Assembly: GCA_900549665.1 (NCBI GenBank)
Contig: URPH01000001.1
Coordinates: 230,004-294,003 of the forward strand
Origin: an uncultured Lachnospiraceae bacterium
GTDB lineage: Bacteria > Bacillota > Clostridia > Lachnospirales > Lachnospiraceae
Length of the DNA: 64,000 nt
Direction: 5' to 3'
Translations under genes and position numbers: made by a program
Part shown: positions 37,841 through 47,489 of the stretch, in pieces
Position numbering within the stretch: position 1 is the stretch's first letter
How the letters are laid out: each line of letters begins with the position of its first letter
Notes under the pieces: generated by a model
What the model saw: the letters and a program-made list of their open reading frames with translations, nothing else
What the model was told of the DNA's origin: nothing
The model's database searches: none

Positions 37841-37888
37841 GCCCTTCTCCTTTTGACGTTGCCTGATAGTTTTCATAGTTATCAAATA

Positions 37889-38152
37889 TTAACACTCTAC
37901 AATCAGATATCTTCCGTCGCCGACTTCAAATACTTCGTCCGCCTCTACAATGCCATCCTCATCCATGGCTTCCATATCAACGCCTTCTTCATCAAAGTAT
38001 TCCCATACTTCTTTTTTGGAGTCAACGACAACAGCCATACATTCCTCTAAAAAATCACGTGCCTCCTCCTGTGTCCGGGCAACCGGCTCCGGGAATAACT
38101 GCAACTGGTTGTTTAAAAAGCTTTCTACTACCTTATCATCAAAATCTGGCAT
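37889..38152 (-). CDS. Conserved acidic small protein, 87 aa
   Basis: An 87-residue, strongly acidic cytosolic protein. It begins DFDDKVVESFLNNQLQLFPE, continues with EEARDFLEECMAVVVDS and ends VFEVGDGRYLIVEC. I recall similar short Clostridia proteins, sometimes mislabelled as glyoxalase, that keep the QLQLFPEPVA and GRYLIVE ends. No catalytic motif is visible and the function is unknown. GGAGA lies eight bases before the ATG. It sits just upstream of the moxR operon on the same strand, about 48 bases away. Confidence 0.75.
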   Translation of the reverse strand: MPDFDDKVVESFLNNQLQLFPEPVARTQEEARDFLEECMAVVVDSKKEVWEYFDEEGVDMEAMDEDGIVEADEVFEVGDGRYLIVEC

Positions 38153-38267
38153 TTTTCATTCTCCTTTTTCTGCTTATTCTGTATTTTTATACTGCTTATT
38201 TTTATTTGTAATTTTACAGTCAGGCCATTTTCATAAACATTCTCATAAACTTTTTCACAGATCTGCA

Positions 38268-39092
38268 TTAGTTATCCTCTGCTAACTCTTGATACAATGC
38301 ATCCAGCACCTGCCATACGCCTTTTTCTTTCCAACCGGGGCATATATATCTGGCTTCTTTTTTCAATGCCTCAACTGCATTATCAACAGCATAGCTTTCA
38401 CCTGCTGCCTGTATCAGCCCAAGGTCATTGTTGTTGTCACCAAATACCATTGTCTCTTCCGGCAGGATACCGAGTGTCTTTTGGATCGTCCTTAAGGCAT
38501 TTCCCTTATCAACACTGAAATCCATAAAATCGACCCATTCCTCACCGGCCATGGTCGTCTTTACAAGCTCCTTCCACTTCGGAATCAGAATCCCTTCTCC
38601 GAGGGAACGGATACTGCCTTTTTTGTATACAGCAAGCTTTACAAATTCCTCATCCTCCGAAAGAATATCATCCGTCAAGGTCACATCATTGCGATAAGAA
38701 TCCCGGATCAGATGGATAAATTCCTCATCCTTACTTTCAAGATAACATCCGTGCGGTGTGGATGCAACCACATGACAGCCGTCCTTGTAGAGGCTGCGCA
38801 GATCCTGCATGATCTCTTCCACATACCTCCGTTCCATCTTTGTGATGGAATAATTCTTCGCCCGGAGTAAAATATGCGCTCCGTTTTCCACAATATAATC
38901 AAGCTCTCTGTCAGTACGCGCAAACATCTTGCGCACACTTCCGTACTGTCTTCCGCTTGCGATCACAAAACGGATCCCGGCATCTGTCAGCTTCTTTATG
39001 ATATCGATCATTTCATCATAAACATCCGGCGAGGAATCCTTGACTAAGGTTCCGTCCACATCCGTTGCGATCAGTTTAATTTTTGTATTCAT
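38268..39092 (-). CDS. Cof-type HAD-IIB phosphatase
   Basis: A 274-residue HAD hydrolase. Motif I is LIATDVDGTLVKD, motif II is VIASGRQYG, the Lys lies in VDKGNALRTI, and motif IV is VFGDNNNDLGLI. The C2B cap marks the Cof/YidA/SupH sugar-phosphate phosphatase group. It begins two bases after the ppk stop, with AAGGGA as its ribosome site inside the end of ppk, so it is coupled to polyphosphate kinase. A role linked to phosphate storage is a guess from context. Confidence 0.88.
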   Translation of the reverse strand: MNTKIKLIATDVDGTLVKDSSPDVYDEMIDIIKKLTDAGIRFVIASGRQYGSVRKMFARTDRELDYIVENGAHILLRAKNYSITKMERRYVEEIMQDLRSLYKDGCHVVASTPHGCYLESKDEEFIHLIRDSYRNDVTLTDDILSEDEEFVKLAVYKKGSIRSLGEGILIPKWKELVKTTMAGEEWVDFMDFSVDKGNALRTIQKTLGILPEETMVFGDNNNDLGLIQAAGESYAVDNAVEALKKEARYICPGWKEKGVWQVLDALYQELAEDN

Positions 39093-39093
39093 C

Positions 39094-41232
39094 TTATTCT
39101 ATCCCTTCGTGAGGAGTGGACGGTACAAATACCCGCTCCTGCAAAGGATCCTCTTCCAAACTCTTTGTCTTAGCGACCGCCTCTTTGCAGAAATTTTCCT
39201 GCGCACCAAACAGCTCCTTGCCTCTTCGGTCGATCCGGTCATAATTACCATCCTTATCCAAAAGCTGCGCTTTCTTGGTATCTCTTAACAGGCAGTCCAG
39301 AATATGCTGTACCTTTTCTTTTAAATCCGGCTGTTCCACCGGGAATAAAATCTCAACACGGCGGTTTAAATTACGCGGCATCCAGTCCGCACTTGACATG
39401 TAAAATTCCGGATTGCCGCCGTTTTCAAAGCGGAAAATACGGCTGTGCTCCAAAAATGTGCCTACCACAGACCGCACCGTGATATTCTCGGAAACGCCGG
39501 GAACGCCTACCTTTAAACAGCAGATGCCCCGGACGATCAGATCGATTTTGACACCAGCTGCACTTGCCTTGTACAAGGCTTCGATAATCTCATGGTCACA
39601 GAGTGAATTCATCTTGGCAACAATGCTTGCATGATTGCCGCATTTTGCCTGCTCAACTTCCCGGTTGATCAGATAAAGAAACCGGTTTTTGAGCCACAAC
39701 GGTGCTAAAGCAAGCTTATTCCATGTACGGGGCTCCGAATATCCGGAAAGCATATTAAATACGGCTGTCGCATCCTCTCCGATATCCTCCCGGCAGGTCA
39801 AAAGACCCAGATCGGTATAAAGCTTGGCGGTTGCATCATTGTAGTTACCTGTTCCAAGATGCACATAGCGGCGGATGCCGTCCTCTTCTCTTCTGACAAC
39901 CAGCGTGATCTTACTGTGTGTCTTTAAGCCCACAAGACCGTAAATAACATGACACCCGGCCTTTTCCAGCTTTTTCGCCCATACAATATTGTTTTCTTCA
40001 TCAAAACGCGCCTTTAATTCCACCAGCACGGATACCTGCTTGCCGTTTTCGGCAGCATGGGCAAGTGCCGCGATGATCGGTGAATTGCCGCTGACACGGT
40101 ACAGGGTCTGCTTGATGGCAAGCACCTGCGGATCCTTTGCCGCATTTTTTATGAAATCCACAACAGGCGTAAATGTCTGGTAGGGATGATGCAGCAAAAT
40201 ATCCTGCTTGCGGATCTGTTCAAAAATATCACAGTCTCCCATAAGTTCGGGAACCGGCTGAGGGGTATATTTTTCTTCTTTCAAATTTTCAAAACCATCC
40301 ACGCCGTAAAGCTTCATCAAAACAGTCAGATCAAGCGGTCCGTTGATATAATAAATCTCTTCCTCGGATACCTTTAATTCCTTGCGGATGATGCGCAGGA
40401 GATTTTTGTCCATGCCTTCTTCGACTTCCAGACGGATAGCCTCGCCCCACTGACGCTTTTTGAGCTGTTTTTCAATTTCTTTTAACAAGTCCTCGGCTTC
40501 ATCCTCCTCGATCGGCAGATCCGCATTTCTCATAACACGGAACGGATGAATGCACAATACATCATAATTTAAAAACAGCTTCTCAATATTTCTTTCTATG
40601 ATCTCTTCCAGAAAAATAAAGGTCCGCTTTTCCTGATCCTCAATCTCGATCACACGCGGCAGTACGCTCGGCACCTGCACGGTCGCAAATTCGGTCTCGG
40701 CATCGGCTTCTCCTTTTTTGCGCACCAAAAGTCCTAAATTGAGTGACTTATTGCGGATCAGCGGAAACGGTCTGGATGAATCTACCGCCATCGGTGTCAA
40801 CACCGGATACACGGCATTTTCAAAATAAAGATCCACAAACTCTGCCTGCTTTTTGGTCAGATTCTCATGATGGGTGATAATGTTGATCCCGTTTTGCGCT
40901 AACTGCGGCAAAAGGCTGCGGTTGTAAGTAGAATACTGCATATTGACCAGAGCATGTGTCTCTTTATTGATCGCATCAAGCTGCTCTAAGGGCGTCATGC
41001 CCGCAATGTCCTTTTTGTGATATTTGGCATGCACCATATCCTTTAGGGACGCCACACGCACCATGAAAAATTCGTCCAGATTGGAAGCGGTAATACTCAG
41101 AAATTTCAACCTTTCAAACAACGGATTTTCCTTATCACGGGCTTCATATAAAATACGGTAATCAAACTTTAACCAGCTTAATTCCCTGTTTTCATAATAT
41201 TGGGGATCCTGAAAATTGATCTCGTCTGCCAT
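39094..41232 (-). CDS. ppk1: Polyphosphate kinase (Ppk1)
   Basis: A 712-residue polyphosphate kinase. The N-terminal domain starts with YYENRELSWLKFDYRIL. The two catalytic histidines are recognisable in GLKTHSKITLV (the phosphorylated one) and FLEHSRIFRFENGG, with the conserved HLGTGNYND and ADWMPRNLNRRVE motifs. It polymerises the gamma phosphate of ATP into polyphosphate at the membrane face. An upstream ATG at 41238 is too near the AAGGAG site, and 41232 has nine-base spacing. The exopolyphosphatase gene lies 107 bases upstream on the same strand and a HAD phosphatase follows at once, so synthesis and breakdown genes are grouped. Confidence 0.95.
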   Translation of the reverse strand: MADEINFQDPQYYENRELSWLKFDYRILYEARDKENPLFERLKFLSITASNLDEFFMVRVASLKDMVHAKYHKKDIAGMTPLEQLDAINKETHALVNMQYSTYNRSLLPQLAQNGINIITHHENLTKKQAEFVDLYFENAVYPVLTPMAVDSSRPFPLIRNKSLNLGLLVRKKGEADAETEFATVQVPSVLPRVIEIEDQEKRTFIFLEEIIERNIEKLFLNYDVLCIHPFRVMRNADLPIEEDEAEDLLKEIEKQLKKRQWGEAIRLEVEEGMDKNLLRIIRKELKVSEEEIYYINGPLDLTVLMKLYGVDGFENLKEEKYTPQPVPELMGDCDIFEQIRKQDILLHHPYQTFTPVVDFIKNAAKDPQVLAIKQTLYRVSGNSPIIAALAHAAENGKQVSVLVELKARFDEENNIVWAKKLEKAGCHVIYGLVGLKTHSKITLVVRREEDGIRRYVHLGTGNYNDATAKLYTDLGLLTCREDIGEDATAVFNMLSGYSEPRTWNKLALAPLWLKNRFLYLINREVEQAKCGNHASIVAKMNSLCDHEIIEALYKASAAGVKIDLIVRGICCLKVGVPGVSENITVRSVVGTFLEHSRIFRFENGGNPEFYMSSADWMPRNLNRRVEILFPVEQPDLKEKVQHILDCLLRDTKKAQLLDKDGNYDRIDRRGKELFGAQENFCKEAVAKTKSLEEDPLQERVFVPSTPHEGIE

Positions 41233-41345
41233 AATCATTGTCTCCTTATATCTAAACCTGCACCTATACTTTACTATGTATTTTGCTTTTTATAAGTTTT
41301 ACTTTATTCCGAATTTTATTTTGCTTCGGATTTTACTCTGCTCTT

Positions 41346-42884
41346 TTAACGTCTTTTCTTTTTAATGACCGGGCGGACGCTGTATACCTCTTCAAAAAAC
41401 TGGGCACGCCCTGTCAACAGTCCTGTCTCAAGTGTGATATCCTCTGCTGTATCAACCGTGATCACCAGTTCATCATCCTTGAGCCCGGTCTTTACATTCT
41501 GAAACTTCTGCTTGTGGCTGCGGTCCAGTCCGTTTGCCACACGCAAGATTGCGGTCAGCTTGGCGATCATCAGATAAGCCTCTCTGCTGAGCGTAGTATG
41601 CTCTCCAAGCTGTTCGTAGTATTCAAAATCATCCCGGTTGTATTTGGCAACATAGGCAACCATCTCACGTTCTGTATGGGACAGTCCGATGATCTCCGTC
41701 GCCATAATGATACGGAAGCTGCACTCTCCGACATCCGTCTGGGAAATATATTTGCCACAGTCATTTAACTGCGCAGCAATCTGCAATAACAGCCTTTCTC
41801 TCTTCCCAAGTCCATGGACCTTTTTCATGGTATCAAAGATAGACAGTGCTAACTGTTCAATACTTTCGTTGCGCTTCCTGCTGCACATATAGCGCCTGCT
41901 GATCGTCTGTGTTGATGCAATGATATCCTTTTCAAAATCATGTGAGATTGTGATCAGGTTGTTTTTCTGCGCATATTCATAGGCAATTCCGTCGCAAAGG
42001 GTTGTTCCCGGAGCCCAGATATGACTGGCACCGGTAACCTCCATGATCCTCTTGATAAGGACAGCACTGTAAAACATGAGCGACGCATGTTCTTCCGAAA
42101 TTTCCAGATACAGACTGCAGTCAACCGGATTTTTGTGGCTGACCTCATCCATAAATTTCAGATACTGGTCATAGTCGATTTCTCCCGGTGCGCTGCAGAT
42201 CTTGTTTTTCTGCAAGACAACGGAAAGATAATCGTCAACCACGATCAGATTCTGGATCTTACATTCTTTTAGATACATCTTTTTAAACAAAGAAAACTGA
42301 TTGTTTACCATCTCTTCAATCAGCTTTTCAGACTGTCCTCTTTTCGGAGAAAGCGCCTCTAATTTTTCTCTCAGACGCATAACACCCAGTCTCATGTTTT
42401 GTGTGGTCACAAGGGAATCGTTTTCAAACAGGGATATCTGCACACTTCCGCCACCGATATCAAGAATGGCACAGCCACCTTCGATACATTTGTCAAAGGC
42501 TTCTCCCCTGGTCGCGATTGCCTTGTAATTTAAAAATCTCTGCTCGGAGTTACTGATCACGTCAACATCAAGGCCGGTCCGGTTTTTAAGCTGATCCAGC
42601 ACGATCAAAGTATTGGCAGTCTCACGAATCGCACTGGTCCCATACGCTTTGTAGGCATCAACCTTGTAGGATTTCATAATCTCTTTAAAATCACGGAGCG
42701 TATCACACAGCTCATCCATTTTTTCTCCGGAGATTTTTCCTGATTTGTAGGAATCAACGCCCAGTGCCAGTCGGTGATTGACACAATCAATTTCCTTAAT
42801 TCCGTTTTTGGGAGAAATTTCAAAAATCTTCATCATCAGCTCATAAGAGCCGACATCAATTGCCGCAAATAATTTTACCGCCAT
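41346..42884 (-). CDS. ppx: Exopolyphosphatase / GppA-like (Ppx/GppA family)
   Basis: A 512-residue sugar-kinase-fold phosphatase. Phosphate loop 1 is AAIDVGSYELMMKIFEIS and loop 2 is CAILDIGGGSVQISLF. A C-terminal HD-like helical domain begins near residue 300 (STQTISRRY, then ERLLLQIAAQLNDCGKYI), as in Ppx. The family removes the terminal phosphate from polyphosphate, or converts pppGpp to ppGpp. Which activity prevails here is not clear, although the ppk neighbour favours polyphosphate. AAAGGGG precedes the ATG. Confidence 0.92.
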   Translation of the reverse strand: MAVKLFAAIDVGSYELMMKIFEISPKNGIKEIDCVNHRLALGVDSYKSGKISGEKMDELCDTLRDFKEIMKSYKVDAYKAYGTSAIRETANTLIVLDQLKNRTGLDVDVISNSEQRFLNYKAIATRGEAFDKCIEGGCAILDIGGGSVQISLFENDSLVTTQNMRLGVMRLREKLEALSPKRGQSEKLIEEMVNNQFSLFKKMYLKECKIQNLIVVDDYLSVVLQKNKICSAPGEIDYDQYLKFMDEVSHKNPVDCSLYLEISEEHASLMFYSAVLIKRIMEVTGASHIWAPGTTLCDGIAYEYAQKNNLITISHDFEKDIIASTQTISRRYMCSRKRNESIEQLALSIFDTMKKVHGLGKRERLLLQIAAQLNDCGKYISQTDVGECSFRIIMATEIIGLSHTEREMVAYVAKYNRDDFEYYEQLGEHTTLSREAYLMIAKLTAILRVANGLDRSHKQKFQNVKTGLKDDELVITVDTAEDITLETGLLTGRAQFFEEVYSVRPVIKKKRR

Positions 42885-42970
42885 TTTATTACCCCTTTAT
42901 ATTGGTGATATCCATTTCGTGATATCAGACTGCCTCGAGCTTCCCGGGCTTTTAATCTGATACCGGATTT

Positions 42971-44095
42971 CTAATAATTTCCAAGAATTTTCATATTGCG
43001 CGCCTCATCACGCAGTCCGCGTAATGCATTTTTGACGGCTCCGTCTGCCAGATTTCCTTCAAAATCCACAAAGAAACGGTATTCCCAGTTGCGGTCCTCA
43101 ATCGGCCGGCTTTCAATCTTGCACAGATTGAGATTATTGTATATAAAATGAGAAAGCATGTGATACAGGGAACCGCTCTCGTGCGGGATTTCAAAACAGA
43201 TGCTGATCTTTTTTGCATCCTTTAAAAATACCTTCTGGTTGGTCACGATAATAAAACGGGTGGAGTTGGTCGATGACTGATTGACACCTTTTTTGAGGAT
43301 CTCAAGGCCATGTATTTTGCCCGCATATTCACTGGCGATGGCAGCCTGGGTCTTGTCACCGTCTTCCATAACTTTTTTAGCCGCAAACGCGTTGTTCTGC
43401 ATGCTGACCTGTTTCCAGTCATGCTCGCCCAAAAACCTGGCGCTCTGCATCAGAGACTGTGGATGGGAATAAACCGTACGAATATCATCCATGGTTGCTC
43501 CCGGAACACCTAAAAGACAATGCTCGATCTTGATGATCTGCTCGCCCACAATATAATTTTCAAATTCTACTAAAAGATCATATACCTCACTGATAATGCC
43601 GGCTGTGGAATTTTCAATCGGCAGCACCGCAAAATCAGCACTTCCTTCTTCTATCGCAGACATCGCATCCCGGAACGTATTGACATGAAAGCTCTGGATC
43701 TTGTCCCCGAAATACTGCACCATCGCTGCCTGGGAATAAGCTCCCTCAGCGCCCTGGAATACAACCCTTACCCTTCCGTCATTGAGAGAATCAACACCCA
43801 TAAACGGCAGTCTTCCGACACTTCCGTGCTCGGAAAGAATCTGATACTGCAATTTGCGGCTGACAGACATGATCTGTTCAAACAGCTCTTCCACCGCACG
43901 GCTCGTAAAATCGCTGCTTGTCATCGCCTTGACCTTTCGTATCTTTTCTTCTTCACGCACACGGTCAAATACTTTTTTGCCGTTTTTGATCTTGTAATCA
44001 GCGACCTCTTTGCAGATGCCGATCCGCTTTTCGTACAGCTCCACAATCTGTTTGTCAATCGCATCGATCTCGTCTCTCAGTTCCAATAAATCCAT
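42971..44095 (-). CDS. pheA: Bifunctional chorismate mutase / prephenate dehydratase (P-protein)
   Basis: A 374-residue P-protein. An AroQ-type chorismate mutase domain occupies residues 1 to about 90 (DLLELRDEIDAIDKQIVELY). A prephenate dehydratase domain follows, about 108-285 (RVVFQGAEGAYSQAAM, ENSTAGIISEVYDLL and the TRFIIV ending). A C-terminal ACT domain carries the phenylalanine-sensing motif KIESRPIEDRNWEYRFFVD. It turns chorismate into prephenate and then phenylpyruvate for phenylalanine synthesis, with feedback by phenylalanine through ACT. AAAGGA precedes the ATG. No T-box or other leader fits in the short gap to the DUF5050 gene upstream. Confidence 0.95.
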   Translation of the reverse strand: MDLLELRDEIDAIDKQIVELYEKRIGICKEVADYKIKNGKKVFDRVREEEKIRKVKAMTSSDFTSRAVEELFEQIMSVSRKLQYQILSEHGSVGRLPFMGVDSLNDGRVRVVFQGAEGAYSQAAMVQYFGDKIQSFHVNTFRDAMSAIEEGSADFAVLPIENSTAGIISEVYDLLVEFENYIVGEQIIKIEHCLLGVPGATMDDIRTVYSHPQSLMQSARFLGEHDWKQVSMQNNAFAAKKVMEDGDKTQAAIASEYAGKIHGLEILKKGVNQSSTNSTRFIIVTNQKVFLKDAKKISICFEIPHESGSLYHMLSHFIYNNLNLCKIESRPIEDRNWEYRFFVDFEGNLADGAVKNALRGLRDEARNMKILGNY

Positions 44096-44126
44096 GATTA
44101 TGTTCCTTTTTCCTTTTGATGTTTTC

Positions 44127-45167
44127 TTATTTCGTCTTTCTGCTCAAAGCAGCACTTTCTGCCAACTGGAATACCTGCGCACTGCTATCCGTCAGCGGAT
44201 TGTACTGATACATCGGCGTTGACTGTCCAAATTCCGAAAAGTAAAACAGTCCTCCAGCCACTCCGAAGCCCGTGTAGTTACCCTCTGCTAACTCCTTGGG
44301 ATTGCTTCCATCCTTTTGTATCTGAATAAGTGCCGGAGCACTTTCCGAATTTTTCTGATAAAAAATATAATCGCCGCAGCAGATGTATGCATCACAGCGG
44401 TCATCCGTAAGCTTTTCAACCTGCCCATCCGATAAGTGATAACGGTACAGTCTATAATCTTCATCAATATTCATATAATAAATATATCCATCCTGATAAT
44501 CCGGATTCCACACATTTCCTTCATATATCAGGGTAGAATTGCCGGTATTCAGATCATAAGCATAGAGGTAATGGTCGGTCTCATCCCCGGCATAAAAGAT
44601 CTTGCCGTCATAAACGCATGCCGGATTGACATCCGTCGGCAGGGCTGCCTGCGATTCTCGGGAGCGGACATCCATTTTCTGCAGACTGATACCGTCTTCA
44701 TTGTCGTACCGCTGATAATACAGATCATTCCCAACGAGCTTGACCACACCACAGGTCACCTTATCCATGCACTTGGTCTTTCTGCCCTTTAAATCCGACC
44801 GGTACAGTCCAAGCATTGCCACCCGGAAACCACCCATGCCGGACACAGAAGAAATATTGTTGATATAATAATAGACATGATGTTCGTCAGCATTGATGCA
44901 GGATACCGGACTGTCTGTCAGACATTTGATATCCGAACCGTCCCTATTCATGACATAAAGCCGCCCTTCATCATATGCATTGGAAAAATAGATCTTATCC
45001 TGCTGCTCACAAAACAGGCCGTTATTATTGAGGTTTCCGGTCGTATTGCCAACCAGATCTTCCGGATTGGAATGCAGATAATCTCCGTATGTCTGATAGA
45101 CAAAAAAGCCACCAAACAAGAAAGCCAGAATTCCAAGTACCAAAACCAATTTTACTTTGTCTGACAT
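44127..45167 (-). CDS. DUF5050-type membrane-anchored beta-propeller protein
   Basis: A 346-residue protein with one N-terminal membrane helix (about 6-27, VLVLGILAFLFGGFFVYQ) and an extracytoplasmic domain of repeated strands. Repeats such as IYFSNAYDEGRLYVMNRDGS, YYYINN, LYRSDLKG, IFYAGDETDHYLYAYDLNTG and YIYYMNIDEDYRLYRYHLSDG suggest a six- or seven-bladed propeller as in DUF5050 and TolB-like proteins. Function is unknown; it may bind cell-wall or secreted partners. Its first 16 bases overlap the end of folBK, so it is coupled to the folate operon. AAGGAGA precedes the ATG. Confidence 0.8.
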   Translation of the reverse strand: MSDKVKLVLVLGILAFLFGGFFVYQTYGDYLHSNPEDLVGNTTGNLNNNGLFCEQQDKIYFSNAYDEGRLYVMNRDGSDIKCLTDSPVSCINADEHHVYYYINNISSVSGMGGFRVAMLGLYRSDLKGRKTKCMDKVTCGVVKLVGNDLYYQRYDNEDGISLQKMDVRSRESQAALPTDVNPACVYDGKIFYAGDETDHYLYAYDLNTGNSTLIYEGNVWNPDYQDGYIYYMNIDEDYRLYRYHLSDGQVEKLTDDRCDAYICCGDYIFYQKNSESAPALIQIQKDGSNPKELAEGNYTGFGVAGGLFYFSEFGQSTPMYQYNPLTDSSAQVFQLAESAALSRKTK

Positions 45168-45973
45168 AAGTTCTCCTTCATATCCTTCATCGTCAACCGG
45201 TAAACCGGATGTACAAAACCGGGCGCGATCTCAGTCATCGGCACCAGTACAAAATCCCGGTTTTTAATATCTATATGCGGGATCGTCAGATATTCATCAC
45301 TCAGGATCAGGTCATCATAAAACAGAATATCCAGATCCAGTGTCCGGTTGCCCCAGTGAACATCTCTTTCCCTTTTGGCTTCTCTTTCGATCATATGACA
45401 TACCCTCAGCAGCTCATATGGATCAAGGAGTGTCCGTACCCGGACTACACCATTGATAAAATCCTCGGTTGCAACACCGCCATAGGCCTTGGTCTCGATC
45501 AGCTCCGAGGTGCGGAGTACATAGATGTCATTTTCGTTTTCCAGCATTTCCAGTGCCTGCTCAATATAATCTTTCCGGTCTCCTAAATTGGATCCCAGTC
45601 CGATATATGCCTCATGCCACCCTCTTTTAACCGTCACGGAAACATCCTCAAACGGCAGCGGTATCGGTGCCTTGGGCTTACTGATCTTTAGTGTCACGGA
45701 CTGCGCCGGAAGATATTTTAACAGAAGCTCTCTGGCAAGATTCTCCGCAACAGCCTCTAAAAGCTTGTATGTATTGGCCTTCATATATTTATCGATAAAC
45801 ATGCAGACAGAGCCGTAGTCAACCGACTCCGACAATTCATCCTTTAATCCGGCTTCTCTTGTATCAACATCCAGAATTGCGGACACATAAAAATTTTGTC
45901 CCTGCTGGGACTCCTCGGGATATACTCCATGATGTGCAAAAACCTTTAAACGGTCTATTCTGATCTGATCCAT
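45152..45973 (-). CDS. folBK: Bifunctional dihydroneopterin aldolase / HPPK
   Basis: A 273-residue fusion. Residues 1 to about 118 are FolB (IRIDRLKVFAHHGVYPEESQ, with a catalytic Glu and Lys in the family fold). About 120-273 is FolK (AYIGLGSNLGDRKDYIEQAL, VRTLLDPYELLRVCHMIE, RTLDLDILFYDD). Together they turn dihydroneopterin into hydroxymethyl-dihydropterin and pyrophosphorylate it for FolP. The frame is open to 46042, but AGAGGTG sits six bases before the ATG at 45973, and FolB proteins start there. It is the fourth gene of the folate operon and overlaps the DUF5050 gene by 16 bases. Confidence 0.94.
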   Translation of the reverse strand: MDQIRIDRLKVFAHHGVYPEESQQGQNFYVSAILDVDTREAGLKDELSESVDYGSVCMFIDKYMKANTYKLLEAVAENLARELLLKYLPAQSVTLKISKPKAPIPLPFEDVSVTVKRGWHEAYIGLGSNLGDRKDYIEQALEMLENENDIYVLRTSELIETKAYGGVATEDFINGVVRVRTLLDPYELLRVCHMIEREAKRERDVHWGNRTLDLDILFYDDLILSDEYLTIPHIDIKNRDFVLVPMTEIAPGFVHPVYRLTMKDMKENLCQTK

Positions 45974-46042
45974 GTTTCTCACCTCTTGTACTTTTCTTCT
46001 GCCACAAAAACGCAAAACACGCGGCAATCCGATATTATCCAT

Positions 46043-46852
46043 TTATTTTGCAGAAAGAACAGCCTCCGTCATACGGATGACCCTGACATTTTCTTTTACA
46101 TCGTGTACTCTGACAAAACCGGCACCCTTCATCACACCGATAACCGTGGTTGCCAGTGTTCCCTCCAAACGGTCATCGCACGGCAGATCCAGTGTCAGTC
46201 CGATAACAGATTTTCTGGATGTTCCCAGCAACACCGGAAGTCCGAAGGTATGCAGCTCCTGCAGATTGTTGATGATCTCCAGATTGTTTTCATAGGTTTT
46301 ACCAAAGCCGACACCCGGATCGATACAGATATCCGCATACGAGATACCGGCTTTTTGTGCGATCTCAAGCGTTTCCTCCAGATCTGCAAGCACGTCATTC
46401 ATAAAATGATTGTAATTTGGCTCCTTGCGGTTGTGCATAAGACAGCAGGTCTTGTGATTCTTGGCAATCACCTCAGCCATTTGGGGATCAAATTTAAGTC
46501 CCCAGATATCGTTGATCATATCAGCACCTGCCAGAATACCTGCCTTTGCAACACCGCTTTTATAGGTATCCAGAGAAATCGGGATATCAAATCTCTCACG
46601 CAGCTTTTCGATAACCGGTACCACTCTGCCAATCTCTTCCTCATCTGAGATCATGGTATAGCCGGGATGTGTGGACTCTCCGCCCACGTCAATGATGTCT
46701 GCACCGTCCCGGATCATCTCTTCTGCATGGAATAAGGCACGGTCCAGATCATTCCACTTTCCTCCGTCTGAAAAGGAATTGTCCGTCACATTGAGAATTC
46801 CCATGACATAGCAATGGTTAGCAGTATCAAACTCTTTATTTCCAATTTTCAT
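46043..46852 (-). CDS. folP: Dihydropteroate synthase
   Basis: A 269-residue TIM-barrel enzyme. The signatures VMGILNVTDNSFSDGGK and ADIIDVGGESTHPG are present, with DPGVGFGKT in the second half and LLGTSRKSVIG near the sulfonamide-binding loop. It joins p-aminobenzoate to the pterin pyrophosphate made by FolK. It is the target of sulfonamides. GGAGGGG precedes the ATG. It lies between folE and folBK, with short gaps on both sides. Confidence 0.96.
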   Translation of the reverse strand: MKIGNKEFDTANHCYVMGILNVTDNSFSDGGKWNDLDRALFHAEEMIRDGADIIDVGGESTHPGYTMISDEEEIGRVVPVIEKLRERFDIPISLDTYKSGVAKAGILAGADMINDIWGLKFDPQMAEVIAKNHKTCCLMHNRKEPNYNHFMNDVLADLEETLEIAQKAGISYADICIDPGVGFGKTYENNLEIINNLQELHTFGLPVLLGTSRKSVIGLTLDLPCDDRLEGTLATTVIGVMKGAGFVRVHDVKENVRVIRMTEAVLSAK

Positions 46853-46934
46853 ATCTTTCCCCTCCGGGCTCTATGTTACTGCCCTGTCTCATAATTATCG
46901 TAAATAGACCATTTTTCTGACTGTCATTTTAATC

Positions 46935-47489
46935 TTACCGTAACATCTGGTAAAAACTGTTTTGCAGCTTTTCATCGTCCGCAAACGCTCCGCGTGTCAC
47001 GATCGTAACTGTCTTGCTGCCGGGCTTTTTGACCCCACGCATCGTCATGCACATATGCTCTGCCTCGATCATGACCATGGCACCCTTTGCCCCCAACTCA
47101 TCCATCAGGGCATCTGCGATCTGCGCACCCATCTTTTCCTGGATCTGAAGTCTCTTGGCATAAACCTCAACCGTACGTGCGATCTTGCTAAGCCCTACCA
47201 CCTTGCCATCCGGAATATATGCCACATGTGCTTTCCCGTAAAACGGCATCAGATGATGCTCACACATGGAATAAAAGACGATATCTTTTTCCAGTACGAT
47301 CTCATTGTGTCCGGCAGTAAAGGTCTTTTTCAGATGCTCGGCACTTGTCTGATCCATACCGGCAAATATTTCTTCGTACATCCGTGCAATCCGGTCCGGT
47401 GTATCCAAAAGTCCTTCTCTTTGCGTATCTTCTCCAATGCCCTCCAGCAAAAGAGTCACTGCTTCTTTGATCTTTTCTTTATTTACCAT
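46935..47489 (-). CDS. folE: GTP cyclohydrolase I
   Basis: A 184-residue GTP cyclohydrolase I. The zinc site shows [19 protein letters not shown], then [20 protein letters not shown] and the C-terminal third ligand in [17 protein letters not shown]. It opens the GTP imidazole ring to start pterin synthesis. AGGAG lies eight bases before its ATG, inside the end of folC, which overlaps it by 11 bases. Second gene of the folate operon. Confidence 0.96.
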   Translation of the reverse strand: MVNKEKIKEAVTLLLEGIGEDTQREGLLDTPDRIARMYEEIFAGMDQTSAEHLKKTFTAGHNEIVLEKDIVFYSMCEHHLMPFYGKAHVAYIPDGKVVGLSKIARTVEVYAKRLQIQEKMGAQIADALMDELGAKGAMVMIEAEHMCMTMRGVKKPGSKTVTIVTRGAFADDEKLQNSFYQMLR